Source: Rickettsiales bacterium
GTDB taxonomy: Bacteria; Pseudomonadota; Alphaproteobacteria; Rs-D84
NCBI GenBank assembly: GCA_031263295.1
Contig: JAISGC010000057.1
Location: 1-35,994 of the forward strand
DNA: 35,994 nucleotides
Direction of reading: 5' to 3'
This document shows, piece by piece, positions 23,719 through 30,746 of the stretch. Under the pieces are notes generated by a model. It did no database searches, was not told where the DNA came from, and worked only from the letters and a program-made list of their open reading frames with translations. The position numbers were made by a program, and so were the translations under genes. Each line of letters opens with the position of its first letter. The stretch's first letter is position 1.

Positions 23719-24432
23719 ATGTTAAAAAAGACGAAAGACGCCATTATTGACTTTGTTTTCGGGAATGCGGTTATGCAGTGGCTGACCGCCGCGGTCTTTT
23801 ATTTCGGCATAAAGCTGGTCTGGCTGCTGAACAAAAAGGAAGTCCGAAACGATTATATCTTCCGGGAGTTTTCCGGGCGGCCCGCCATTTGGGTCGTCTG
23901 GCACGGGCGCTCCATGATGATGGTGCCCATCGTCCGAAAATACAGGCTCCGCGGATCGGTCATAACCGCCCGTTCCCGCGACGGCAAAATTATGGCGAAA
24001 TTGCAGCGGCTGGCCGGGCTGAAATCCATATCGGGCAGCACGAAAAAGGGCGGGGTGAATGTTCTGCGCAAAGGCGTTCGCGTCCTGCAATCGGGCAACC
24101 TGGTGACGCTTTCCCCGGACGGGCCGCGCGGCCCGCGGATGCGTCTGAACGACGGATGCCTTTATTTCGCGAAAATGTCGGGCGCGCCGATAATCCCGGT
24201 CTGCTACACCACGACCAAGCCGTGGTTCCAGCATCGATGGGACAGGTATCTTATCGCCAAGTTCTTCGGCAAAATCATAGTCTCGGTCGGGGCGCCGGTT
24301 TATTTCGACAGAAAAAATCCGGGCGAGATGACCGAACTTCACGACAAGCTCGAAAAAATAATGGTGGAGCAGCAGCAGAATCTGGACAGAGAGGTCGGGC
24401 TGCCGCCGATAGAGCCGCAGGCGGCAAAATAA
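23719..24432 (+). CDS. DUF374 lysophospholipid acyltransferase-family protein
   Basis: 237 residues with one N-terminal hydrophobic segment (WLTAAVFYFGIKLVWLL). The acyltransferase-type catalytic HxxxxD is not clear; the DUF374 signature is VVWHGRSMMMVP near residue 60, then ITARSRDGKIM, STKKGGVNVLR, and SPDGPRGPRMRL, with GAPIIPVCY. In alphaproteobacteria DUF374 genes commonly precede waaA and lpxK, and the product is thought to act in lipid A or envelope lipid acylation. Here lpxK follows directly, four bases after the stop, and no waaA lies between. It is probably at the inner membrane. Confidence 0.85.
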   Translation: MLKKTKDAIIDFVFGNAVMQWLTAAVFYFGIKLVWLLNKKEVRNDYIFREFSGRPAIWVVWHGRSMMMVPIVRKYRLRGSVITARSRDGKIMAKLQRLAGLKSISGSTKKGGVNVLRKGVRVLQSGNLVTLSPDGPRGPRMRLNDGCLYFAKMSGAPIIPVCYTTTKPWFQHRWDRYLIAKFFGKIIVSVGAPVYFDRKNPGEMTELHDKLEKIMVEQQQNLDREVGLPPIEPQAAK

Positions 24433-24435
24433 TAG

Positions 24436-25377
24436 ATGAAAAATGCGATTTGGTTTAATCGGTTGAATATTCTTGCGCTGGCGCTGATGCCGGTTGGTTT
24501 TATGGTGCGGATTTTTGGATGGCGCTTTCGCCGCCGCCGGAACTCTAAATTAAAAATCATTTCGATTGAAAATATAACCGGCTTCGACGCGGGCCGGACC
24601 GAAATCATCCGCGAGATTGCAAAATATATGAACGCCGCGGTCGTTCTGGGCGGATATGGTCGGGGGCGCATTGCGCGCGAAAACGATCCGGTTTCCGAAA
24701 TAGGCGCGGAGGCGAAAATGATTGCCAAATCCGGCCTGGAAGTCTGGGTCGGGAACAAGTCCGAATCCGTCCAATCCTTGGAAATAAAGGATCAGAAGGT
24801 TTCGGCGGTTGTCGCGGCGGGCCCCGTTCCGGTGAAAAACGCGGTCCGGATATTATTATTCGACGGGGCGTCGGCGGCCGGGAACGGGCTGTTTTGGCCG
24901 GCCGGTCCGTTGAGGCGCGGCATCGTTTCGGCCGTAAAGTCGGCCGACGCGGTTCTGCTGGCCGGGACGCCCGGCGCAGGCTCTGCGCGGATCCTGCGGA
25001 TTGCGAAGAGAAAGAAAAAGCCAGTGTTTTTTGTCAGGAAAGATTTCGACACGGACGGCCTGTTCGGGAAATACGCCGCCTTCGGCGACGGGCCGGAACT
25101 ATTCGGCGCGCTCGGGGGCATTTTAAGCGTCCGCCTGGTGGATAAAATCCGCTTTCCTGCGGGCCGCGTCTATAACAAAAACGACATAATAAAACTTTTC
25201 CGCGCGGCCAAGGCTTTCGAGGCGCGGCTGATAACCGACGAGAAAAACTGGGTCCGCCTGCCGTCGAACATTCGCGCGAAAGTCCGGTTCGTTCCGGTCA
25301 GGGTCGGATTGCAGCCGAACTTTTATCTGTGGTTGGAACGGCGAGTCGCCGCGGACATTACAGGAGTCCGAATATGA
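24436..25377 (+). CDS. lpxK: Tetraacyldisaccharide 4'-kinase LpxK, divergent
   Basis: 313 residues. LpxK phosphorylates the lipid A disaccharide at the inner membrane. Supporting features are an N-terminal hydrophobic helix (NILALALMPVGFMVRI), IISIENITGFDAGRTEI at the place of VGNITVGGTGKTP, LGGYGRG for RGYGR, GNGLFWPAGPLRRG for GNGxxLPAGPLRE, ADAVLLAG, and the end AKAFEARLITDEKNWVRLP. The canonical P-loop GGTGKT is replaced by a sequence lacking the lysine (GFDAGRT), and the DDGFQ block is reduced to LFDGASA. So either activity has changed or ATP binding differs. It sits between DUF374 and lpxC; its stop overlaps the lpxC start. Confidence 0.82.
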   Translation: MKNAIWFNRLNILALALMPVGFMVRIFGWRFRRRRNSKLKIISIENITGFDAGRTEIIREIAKYMNAAVVLGGYGRGRIARENDPVSEIGAEAKMIAKSGLEVWVGNKSESVQSLEIKDQKVSAVVAAGPVPVKNAVRILLFDGASAAGNGLFWPAGPLRRGIVSAVKSADAVLLAGTPGAGSARILRIAKRKKKPVFFVRKDFDTDGLFGKYAAFGDGPELFGALGGILSVRLVDKIRFPAGRVYNKNDIIKLFRAAKAFEARLITDEKNWVRLPSNIRAKVRFVPVRVGLQPNFYLWLERRVAADITGVRI

Positions 25378-26384
25378 AAACTATAAAAATATCCGGCGTA
25401 GGTGTTCACAGCGGAAAAAAATCCGTTATGGAAATAACGCCGACCAAATCCGGCGGCATAGTTTTTGTCCGTGACGGCGTTCGCATTCCGGCGAGATTCG
25501 ACAATGTCGGAAATGCCATGTTGAGGAACACCACCATCGGGACCGCGCCGAACGAAGTCCAGACCATCGAGCATCTGATGGCGGCGCTTTTCGTTTCGGG
25601 CGTCGCCGACTGCGAGATAAAAATCGATAATTCCGAGACGCCGATTCTGGACGGCTCGGCCGCGGAGCTGATAAAATTATTAAAACCAATTGCGGAAAAA
25701 AGCCGGGCGCCATACCTTGTTATAAAAAAGCCCGTCATTGCCAGGCAGTCTGAATCGATGAAAAAAATGCCGGTCCTTTTGAGGTTTTTATCCAAAACAG
25801 CCGGGTTTTTTAAGGGGCGAAAACTGGACGGATGGGTCGGGTTGTCGCCGGTCCGCGGGCGCAAGTTGGAGGTCGCTGCGCGCCTTATATATAAGGAGAG
25901 GATTATCGGCGACCAATCGTTCGGCTTTGTTTTCGATTACGACGACTTCGCGAAATCGGCCGCCGATTTTGCGAAAAATATCGCCCGGTCCCGGACCTTC
26001 GGAAAGGCCGGGGAATGGGAATGGTTGAAGGCGCATGGAATGGGCCGCGGCGTCGACGAGACGAATGTCATAGCGCTCGGCACAATCGGCGATTTGGAGC
26101 GGCTGCATAAAATCGGAATCGGGAAAGGCATAAAAAAAAGCGCGTTGAAGGCGCGCGGCGAAAACGAGGTCGTCGCGCTGAACGGGCTGTTTTATCCCGA
26201 CGAGTTCGTCCGGCACAAAATCATAGACGCGGTCGGCGACCTTTACACATCGGGCTTCCGCATAGTCGGAAAGCTTGAATCATACAAGGGCTCGCACGCT
26301 ATGAACAATATCGTTCTTCGGAAACTTTTCGCCGACCCGGAGAATTATGATATAATTTCAGAGAATAAGAGAATAAGAGAATAA
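25374..26384 (+). CDS. lpxC: UDP-3-O-acyl-N-acetylglucosamine deacetylase
   Basis: 336 residues. It is the zinc-dependent committed step of lipid A synthesis. It starts GVGVHSGKK. Zinc and catalytic residues are visible in TIEHLMAAL, in FVRHKIIDAVGDLY and in the late GSHAMNN. SRTFG and DGSAAELI are family motifs. There is an insert of about 30 residues (ESMKKMPVLLRFLSKTAGFFKGR) between the two domains. The ATG at 25374 overlaps the lpxK stop (ATGA) and has AGGAG upstream. The last seven residues (ENKRIRE) and the stop come from the octamer repeat E8. Confidence 0.96.
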   Translation: MKTIKISGVGVHSGKKSVMEITPTKSGGIVFVRDGVRIPARFDNVGNAMLRNTTIGTAPNEVQTIEHLMAALFVSGVADCEIKIDNSETPILDGSAAELIKLLKPIAEKSRAPYLVIKKPVIARQSESMKKMPVLLRFLSKTAGFFKGRKLDGWVGLSPVRGRKLEVAARLIYKERIIGDQSFGFVFDYDDFAKSAADFAKNIARSRTFGKAGEWEWLKAHGMGRGVDETNVIALGTIGDLERLHKIGIGKGIKKSALKARGENEVVALNGLFYPDEFVRHKIIDAVGDLYTSGFRIVGKLESYKGSHAMNNIVLRKLFADPENYDIISENKRIRE

Positions 26385-26480
26385 GAGAATGGAACTTGTT
26401 AAAAGGTTTTTGTTAAAAATTAAAGCACTGCGGTTATCGCAGGCTCCATTCTCTTATTCTCTTATTCTCTTATTCTCTCT
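26360..26480. repeat. Octamer inverted repeat E8 (stop-start-signal peptide cassette)
   Basis: The left arm is GAGAATAA units and the right arm is TTCTCTTA units, with a loop of about 55 bases starting AATGGAACTTG. The left arm codes ENKRIRE and the stop of lpxC; the loop holds the ATG and basic n-region of the next gene; the right arm codes SYSLILLFSL, its hydrophobic core. It is homologous, loop included, to E12 at 35877. Confidence 0.92.
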
Positions 26481-26826
26481 TACCGCGTGCAGCAGCCCCA
26501 ACTCGGGCAATATCGACAATGCGACGATTCTAAACTGGGAAAACGATATGGCCACCAACGAGCAGTTCGTCAAAGATCACAAATACTGCCTCGGCGTCGA
26601 CAAGCCGTCCCATATGCCCCGCTCCCGCGTAGCCAAGCTTCTGATGCCGAATGCCGGCGGCCAGATGCCCGACTGGGAGGGCCTTTGGGTCACATTCCAA
26701 TCCAACGAAAATCGCGACATCCCCCAGCGATTCCTGATGTCCGCCCCGCCCGGCACAACCAGCAAGTCCACGGGCGCATACAGAAAATGCATGTTCAAGA
26801 AAGGCTATCTCCTCCGCGCCGAATGA
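26389..26826 (+). CDS. Lipoprotein of unknown function
   Basis: 145 residues. The type II signal peptide starts MELVKRFLLKIK, has the core FSYSLILLFSL and lipobox LTAC, with cysteine 34 acylated. The whole signal is encoded by repeat E8. The mature part is short and polar, with SSPNSGNIDNATILN, two later cysteines (HKYCLGVD, RKCMFKKGY) and a tryptophan-rich middle (DWEGLWVTFQ). No family was recognised. It may use the TATAAT at about 26350 inside the end of lpxC. It lies five bases after the lpxC stop and is probably an outer-membrane lipoprotein. Confidence 0.8.
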   Translation: MELVKRFLLKIKALRLSQAPFSYSLILLFSLTACSSPNSGNIDNATILNWENDMATNEQFVKDHKYCLGVDKPSHMPRSRVAKLLMPNAGGQMPDWEGLWVTFQSNENRDIPQRFLMSAPPGTTSKSTGAYRKCMFKKGYLLRAE

Positions 26827-26914
26827 GGCGCGAAGCCGGCGGGGAGGCCCCCGCGGGCCTACTCTGGCGCAGTGCCGGAAATAAGGCAATCCCTTTTATA
26901 ATAATGTGATAAAA

Positions 26915-27766
26915 ATGAAAAATAAAATGCTCTTTATAACATCCGACCTTTCGCGGCAGTTGATAATTCTGGCGAAAAAAATCGCGCGCAGCGGGACGCC
27001 CGTCGCGATCGCCGCGCCGGAAAACAAAAACAGCCAGTTTTTCGACGGGCCGGAGATACGGCTTCGCCGCGCGTTCGGGCATCTGTTCGGAAAAAATAAA
27101 ATCCGCGGCTTCGGTTCGGCCATCGCCTTCGACAAGCCCGCGGCGCGCCTGGCCGAGCGGGCCGGAATCCCCGCCTCCGGATACAACGGGGGCGTCGGCA
27201 TAGACCTTTCCGTCTGGAATCCGGGCGCCGTTTCTGGAAACCGCCAGACCATGCTCTTGGGCAAATACAACATCGCGCCGCATCAGAAAATGATAATCGC
27301 GACCGACCCGGACGAAAAGAGCATTCGCGCTCTGATCCTTGGTTTGGAAGGATCAGAGAGAAACGACTTTGTGATTGCTCTTTACGGCGCCTTGACCAAA
27401 AAGCAGGCGCGGCGCATATCCCGGCGCCTCGAAGACGAGCCGCGGATAATATACCTCGGCAACGAGCCGGACCTGCCGACGCTGATGCGCGCGAGCTTCG
27501 CCGTTATGTCTTTTTCCGATTCCGCGAAGTTTTACAAAATCGCCGCGCTCGCCATGGGCCGCATGACTGCATGGAAGAAATCCAAAATCGCCCCGAATGT
27601 CGCGGTGAAAGACGATTTCGCGGCCGCCGCCTTCGCCTTGCTCGATATGCCCGCCAAAGAGCGCGAGCGCTTCGAGAAGGAAAATGTCGTTCGCGCCGCC
27701 CAATTCGATATGGACAAGATTGTCGCGAAGTTGAAAAAATTAGTGCGAGTGCGAGTGGGAGTTTGA
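26915..27766 (+). CDS. Glycosyltransferase-like protein (GT4 fold)
   Basis: 283 residues. The N-terminal half starts KMLFITSDLSRQLIILAKK. The C-terminal half has a GT4-like arrangement: QKMIIATDPDEKS, FVIALYGALTKKQ, RIIYLGNEPDLPTLMRASFAVMSFSDS, and a closing helix. The usual EGFG/E motif is replaced by FSDSAKFYKIAALAMGR, so a degenerate or unusual sugar transferase is possible. It lies where the division cluster of relatives carries mur/ddl genes; the sequence does not match those. A TATAAT at 26897 favours the ATG at 26915 over the GTG at 26906. The C-terminus VRVRVGV is from repeat E9. Confidence 0.55.
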   Translation: MKNKMLFITSDLSRQLIILAKKIARSGTPVAIAAPENKNSQFFDGPEIRLRRAFGHLFGKNKIRGFGSAIAFDKPAARLAERAGIPASGYNGGVGIDLSVWNPGAVSGNRQTMLLGKYNIAPHQKMIIATDPDEKSIRALILGLEGSERNDFVIALYGALTKKQARRISRRLEDEPRIIYLGNEPDLPTLMRASFAVMSFSDSAKFYKIAALAMGRMTAWKKSKIAPNVAVKDDFAAAAFALLDMPAKERERFEKENVVRAAQFDMDKIVAKLKKLVRVRVGV

Positions 27767-27834
27767 GTGGCGCTGCCCATTAAATGCAAACGCGATTATA
27801 AGCTCAACTCAAACTCACACTCGAACTCAAACTT
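27743..27834. repeat. Hexamer inverted repeat E9
   Basis: The left arm GTGCGA GTGCGA GTGGGA GTTTGA and the right arm ACTCAAACTCACACTCGAAC surround a loop of about 40 bases. It encodes the last residues and stop of the gene at 26915 and ends beside the ftsQ promoter. Its arms are related to E4 and E6. Confidence 0.85.
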
Positions 27835-27838
27835 TTTA

Positions 27839-27847
27839 TGATATAAT
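27839..27847 (+). promoter_or_regulatory. Extended -10 promoter before ftsQ
   Basis: TGATATAAT gives the TGnTATAAT extended -10. The ftsQ ATG follows six bases later. The preceding TTTTTATGATATAAT is shared with the promoter of the lipoprotein at 33470. Confidence 0.6.
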
Positions 27848-27853
27848 CACACT

Positions 27854-28477
27854 ATGAAAAGGTCTTTGCTCTATTTGTTTCTGACGCTCGCCGCGCTGGT
27901 TTATGCGGCGGTCAAATTCGCCGCGTCCGATTCGACCGCGTCCAGGGCGCGGATAATTTCCGACGGGCCGGTCGGCGAAAATCTCCGCGCTTTCGTTTCC
28001 GCGAATGTCGGCAACCCGGATTTGCCGCGCATCGTCGCCGATAACTTTTCCGGCGTCAGATTCGTCTCGGTCAGGAACGATATGAACGGGACCGCCGTCA
28101 TAACCATCCGGCACAAGAAGACCATCGCGGTCTGGACCGACGGCGAGAAATACTATCCGCTGCTTGAAAACGGCGCCCATTTGGACGCGCCTTTCGCGGC
28201 CCGGCCGCAGAGCGTGGTTTTCAAGGGCGCGGTGCCCGCGGATGTTTTGGGCATAATAAAATCGGTCGCGGCCGCGCCGCGGTTTTTCGCGAAGGCGGAC
28301 TTTTTGGAATGGGTGGAGGGTCGGCGCTGGAATGCGATTTTATTCGACAGGGCCAGGGTGATGCTGCCCGATCGCAACGCCGCCGCCGCCATCGCGAAGA
28401 TTGAATCGTCCGGCATTCTGGGCAAAAAGTTTTCCGTCCTGGATCTTCGGGACCCGGAGCGGATGCTGGTCAAATAG
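27854..28477 (+). CDS. ftsQ: Cell division protein FtsQ
   Basis: A 207-residue bitopic division protein. It has a short N-terminus and one membrane helix (LLYLFLTLAALVYAAVKFA). There follow a POTRA-like segment (NLRAFVSANVGNPDLPRIV) and the FtsQ beta domain with VRNDMNGTAVITIRHKKTIAVWTDGEKYYPLLENGAHLDAP. It is shorter than typical alphaproteobacterial FtsQ (about 300), mainly at the cytoplasmic N-terminus. The identity is supported by the FtsA-like domain immediately downstream. The promoter would give a leaderless mRNA. The stop codon is followed directly by repeat E10. Confidence 0.75.
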   Translation: MKRSLLYLFLTLAALVYAAVKFAASDSTASRARIISDGPVGENLRAFVSANVGNPDLPRIVADNFSGVRFVSVRNDMNGTAVITIRHKKTIAVWTDGEKYYPLLENGAHLDAPFAARPQSVVFKGAVPADVLGIIKSVAAAPRFFAKADFLEWVEGRRWNAILFDRARVMLPDRNAAAAIAKIESSGILGKKFSVLDLRDPERMLVK

Positions 28478-28610
28478 GAGAATAAAGAATAAAGAATAAA
28501 GAATAAAGAATAAATAGCGGCGCGTTTGCAGGCAGAGCGCATATTGTTGCGTCATAACTTGTCGCCCGTGCATATTTATTCTTTATTCTTTATTCTTTAT
28601 TCTTTATTAG
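28478..28610. repeat. Heptamer inverted repeat E10
   Basis: The left arm AATAAAG units (28479-28515) and the right arm CTTTATT units (28573-28610) surround a loop of about 57 bases containing GCAGAGCGCATATTG. It starts directly after the ftsQ stop and ends just before the FtsA-like reading frame, which is open through it (SLFFILYSLLE). Confidence 0.9.
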
Positions 28611-28615
28611 AAGCA

Positions 28616-30313
28616 TTGTTCGACAATAAACAGACATTTCTTGCGCTCGACATCGGGACCGGCGTGGTCCGCGCGTTCGGCGCCGCCGTCAAGGACGGGC
28701 GGGCGCGGCATTTTTCCTTCGCCGCGTCCGGGGGCGCGATCGCCGAAAATATCATGAACGCCGCCGACGCGGTCGAAAGGGAGCTCGGCGTGAAGTTCCG
28801 GGATGCGGCGATAACCGGCAACCTCGGGGCGGTCGAATCGGTTGTCGCCAAAAACGGCGTCGCCTTTCCGCGCGTTCGCGAAATAACCGAGACGGACGCG
28901 TTCAATGCAATCTGCAATTCGGCCGAGGTCCGCGGCAATCCGGGCATGGTCCTGCATCTTATACCGCTGCAATTTTCGGGCGCGGCGGATGCGGCCGATG
29001 GCGAGATGGCGCCGGGGCGGCCCGCCTTCGGGCGAGTCCTTTCGGTCCGGTTCAATATGCTTTTCGTCGACGGCGCCCGCGTGTCAGAAATCAAGCGCGC
29101 ATTGATGTCGGCCTCCATCCGGCCAGTCGGATTCTATGACCCGATTTATTTATTGGGGCTGCGCTATCACCAGAAAAAGCGGACGGAGATTTTCATAGAC
29201 TTCGGCGCATCCTTTATAAAGGCCGGGGTTATGACCGACCGCGGCCTGACCAAGCGGTTCGATGTCGCGGCGCCTGTCTTTTCGACCGACGAGAAAATCC
29301 GGCTGGCCGTTTTGGAGGACGAGCCCATGGGCTCGGACCGCTATGTCGCCGCGGCCGAAAATATCACGCGCCAGGATGTCTGGGACGAATGGGCCGCGGC
29401 GATGGGCGATGCGGTCGATATTATTTTGGAGAGAGCCGCCGCGCCGGGCGCCGCGATTTTCATATCCGGCGCGGGCGGAAACGCGGAGCATATAAAGTCT
29501 CTGATCCTTGAAAACAAAGGATTGGAGAATATTACGATATTGGATGGGTTCGCGGCGGCCGGATCTTTGGCGCTCCGCGGCGCGGGTTCCGCCGAACCGC
29601 GGTCTGCGACTGCCGCAGGCGGCGCCGCTCCGCGGCGGGCACCGCGCCGCGGGCGTCGGCCGCAGGCCGCGGCCGTTCTGCCGAGCGTTCTGAACTGGGA
29701 CATAAACAACGGATGGGTTTATAAGATGTTTCAGAACGCCGGAATAAAGCGGCTGCACATCGATGTGCAGGACGGCTTCTATACCGCGGCCGTTTCGGGC
29801 GGGGTGCCGGAATTGAAAAAAATCCGCGCGTTGTGGAGGGGCGGGATGCAGGTTCATCTGATGGTCGACGACCCGGCTTCGTGGGCGCAGGTCGTTATGA
29901 AAATCGGCGCGGATACTATTATCGTCCAGGCGGGGACGCGGAACGCCGAGGCCGCGATGACGAAAATAAAGCGGGCGGGCAGGCGGGCCGGATTTGCGAT
30001 TTCGCCGGACTTCGACATCAAAAAATTGCCGAGGCTGATGCTCGCGATGGCGGACGAGATAATCGTGCTCGCGGTCGCGCCCGGCCCGAGCGGACAGGCG
30101 TTCGGGGAGGCGGCGCTGGCGCGCATACGCGCGCTGAAAAACACGCGGACGCGATATAGGTTCGATTACGAGATAATCGCCGACGGCGGGATAAATCCCG
30201 AGACCGCGAAACTCTGCCGGGAAGCGGGCGCGGATGCGGTCGTCAGCGGAAGCTTTCTGCGCAACGCGCCGGATTTCCCGTCCGCGGTCGCGGAACTAAT
30301 TCATAATTCATAA
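28616..30313 (+). CDS. FtsA-like domain fused to ribulose-phosphate 3-epimerase
   Basis: A single ORF of about 565 residues. Residues 1-320 are FtsA-like: ALDIGTGVVRAFGAAV (phosphate 1), IFIDFGASFIKAGV (phosphate 2), and IFISGAGGNAEHI near the adenosine site; the 1C-type insert is recognisable. Residues about 321-352 are an Ala/Arg/Pro linker from a GC-rich palindromic stretch. Residues 353-565 are Rpe: PSVLN, HIDVQDG, VHLMVDDP, APGPSGQAF and IADGGIN, with the metal-ligand histidines and aspartates present. Rpe interconverts ribulose-5-P and xylulose-5-P. No FtsA C-terminal amphipathic helix is visible at its usual place. The start is uncertain: TTG at 28616 is chosen; an upstream start (TTG 28526 or GTG 28568) would add hydrophobic residues from E10. 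A split pair joined by a lost stop is possible. Confidence 0.75.
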   Translation: MFDNKQTFLALDIGTGVVRAFGAAVKDGRARHFSFAASGGAIAENIMNAADAVERELGVKFRDAAITGNLGAVESVVAKNGVAFPRVREITETDAFNAICNSAEVRGNPGMVLHLIPLQFSGAADAADGEMAPGRPAFGRVLSVRFNMLFVDGARVSEIKRALMSASIRPVGFYDPIYLLGLRYHQKKRTEIFIDFGASFIKAGVMTDRGLTKRFDVAAPVFSTDEKIRLAVLEDEPMGSDRYVAAAENITRQDVWDEWAAAMGDAVDIILERAAAPGAAIFISGAGGNAEHIKSLILENKGLENITILDGFAAAGSLALRGAGSAEPRSATAAGGAAPRRAPRRGRRPQAAAVLPSVLNWDINNGWVYKMFQNAGIKRLHIDVQDGFYTAAVSGGVPELKKIRALWRGGMQVHLMVDDPASWAQVVMKIGADTIIVQAGTRNAEAAMTKIKRAGRRAGFAISPDFDIKKLPRLMLAMADEIIVLAVAPGPSGQAFGEAALARIRALKNTRTRYRFDYEIIADGGINPETAKLCREAGADAVVSGSFLRNAPDFPSAVAELIHNS

Positions 30314-30486
30314 TTCACAATTCATAATTTTCCCCACCCAAGTTTTTCTAAATCTCGCGGGCTTTGCCCGCTCGATAAGAAAAACTTTCCCGCCCCGCTG
30401 GACCCTGCGGGTCCGCGGGGCAGGAGGGAGCGCGACGGCAAGCAACAAATTATGAATTATGCATTATGAATTATGAATTATGAATT
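30299..30486. repeat. Heptamer inverted repeat E11 with nested GC-rich element
   Basis: The left arm AATTCAT AATTCAT AATTCAC AATTCAT (30299-30330) and the right arm ATTATGA units (30443-30486) flank a copy of the CCCACCCAAG element. The left arm supplies the last residues (IHNS) and stop of the FtsA-Rpe ORF. Confidence 0.88.
30332..30429. repeat. CCCACCCAAG-type palindromic element, copy 1
   Basis: It starts CCCCACCCAAGTTTTTCT and has inner CGGGC-TTT-GCCCG. It returns with AAGAAAAACTTTCCCGCCCC, and a second hairpin GGACCC-TGC-GGGTCC follows. It matches 33515-33603 in layout and in the conserved edges CCCACCCAAG and TCCCGCCCC. Confidence 0.8.
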
Positions 30487-30498
30487 GATATTTCCCCC

Positions 30499-30527
30499 TT
30501 TACATAAAAATCTGAATAATTTATAAT
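30499..30527 (+). promoter_or_regulatory. Promoter of the secreted protein at 30747
   Basis: TTTACA, 17 bases, TATAAT. The predicted start near 30534 leaves a leader of about 213 bases. Confidence 0.7.
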
Positions 30528-30533
30528 TTCGCT

Positions 30534-30746
30534 GCCGCGCCAGATTCGCGCGGCGGGGTGTCATTACCCTCTTTTGAGCGTCCGAAGGGACGAAAATTAT
30601 CTCCAACTCCGGTTGGAGGGCCGATGAATATATTGAATAAGCGGCACAATTCTCAAAGATTGTAATGAACCTCCAACCACCCTTCGCGGATGCGCCGCTT
30701 CGGGTGGCGGACCGCCGTTTGCGGCGGCCATACAAAGGAGTTTGAG
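30534..30746 (+). promoter_or_regulatory. Structured 5' leader with alternative hairpins
   Basis: Hairpins in order: GCCGCGC / GCGCGGC, CGTCC / GGACG, CTCCAAC-TCCG-GTTGGAG (30601-30618), ACAAT / ATTGT (about 30646-30662), CCACCC / GGGTGG (from 30677) and CCGCCG-TTTG-CGGCGG. GGTTGGAGG (30611-30619) can instead pair with CCTCCAACC (30670-30678), excluding the CTCCAAC hairpin. The two states differ in exposure of the uORF ribosome binding site. No known riboswitch class was recognised. Confidence 0.55.
30624..30665 (+). CDS. Candidate 13-codon leader peptide (uORF)
   Basis: MNILNKRHNSQRL, starting four bases after GGAGG and ending TAA. It lies between the two arms of the alternative pairing GGTTGGAGG / CCTCCAACC, and its ribosome binding site is part of that pairing. 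Ribosomes on it would disrupt the long-range stem. Existence as a translated peptide is inference. Confidence 0.4.
   Translation: MNILNKRHNSQRL

Noticed and set aside
26827-26905. Terminator after the lipoprotein (AGGCCC-CCGC-GGGCCT)
   Set aside because: A clear stem but no T-run on either side, so it is not called as an intrinsic terminator.
30478-30735. 85-codon minus-strand ORF
   Set aside because: It lies over the promoter and structured leader of the gene at 30747 and has no family features or ribosome binding site.
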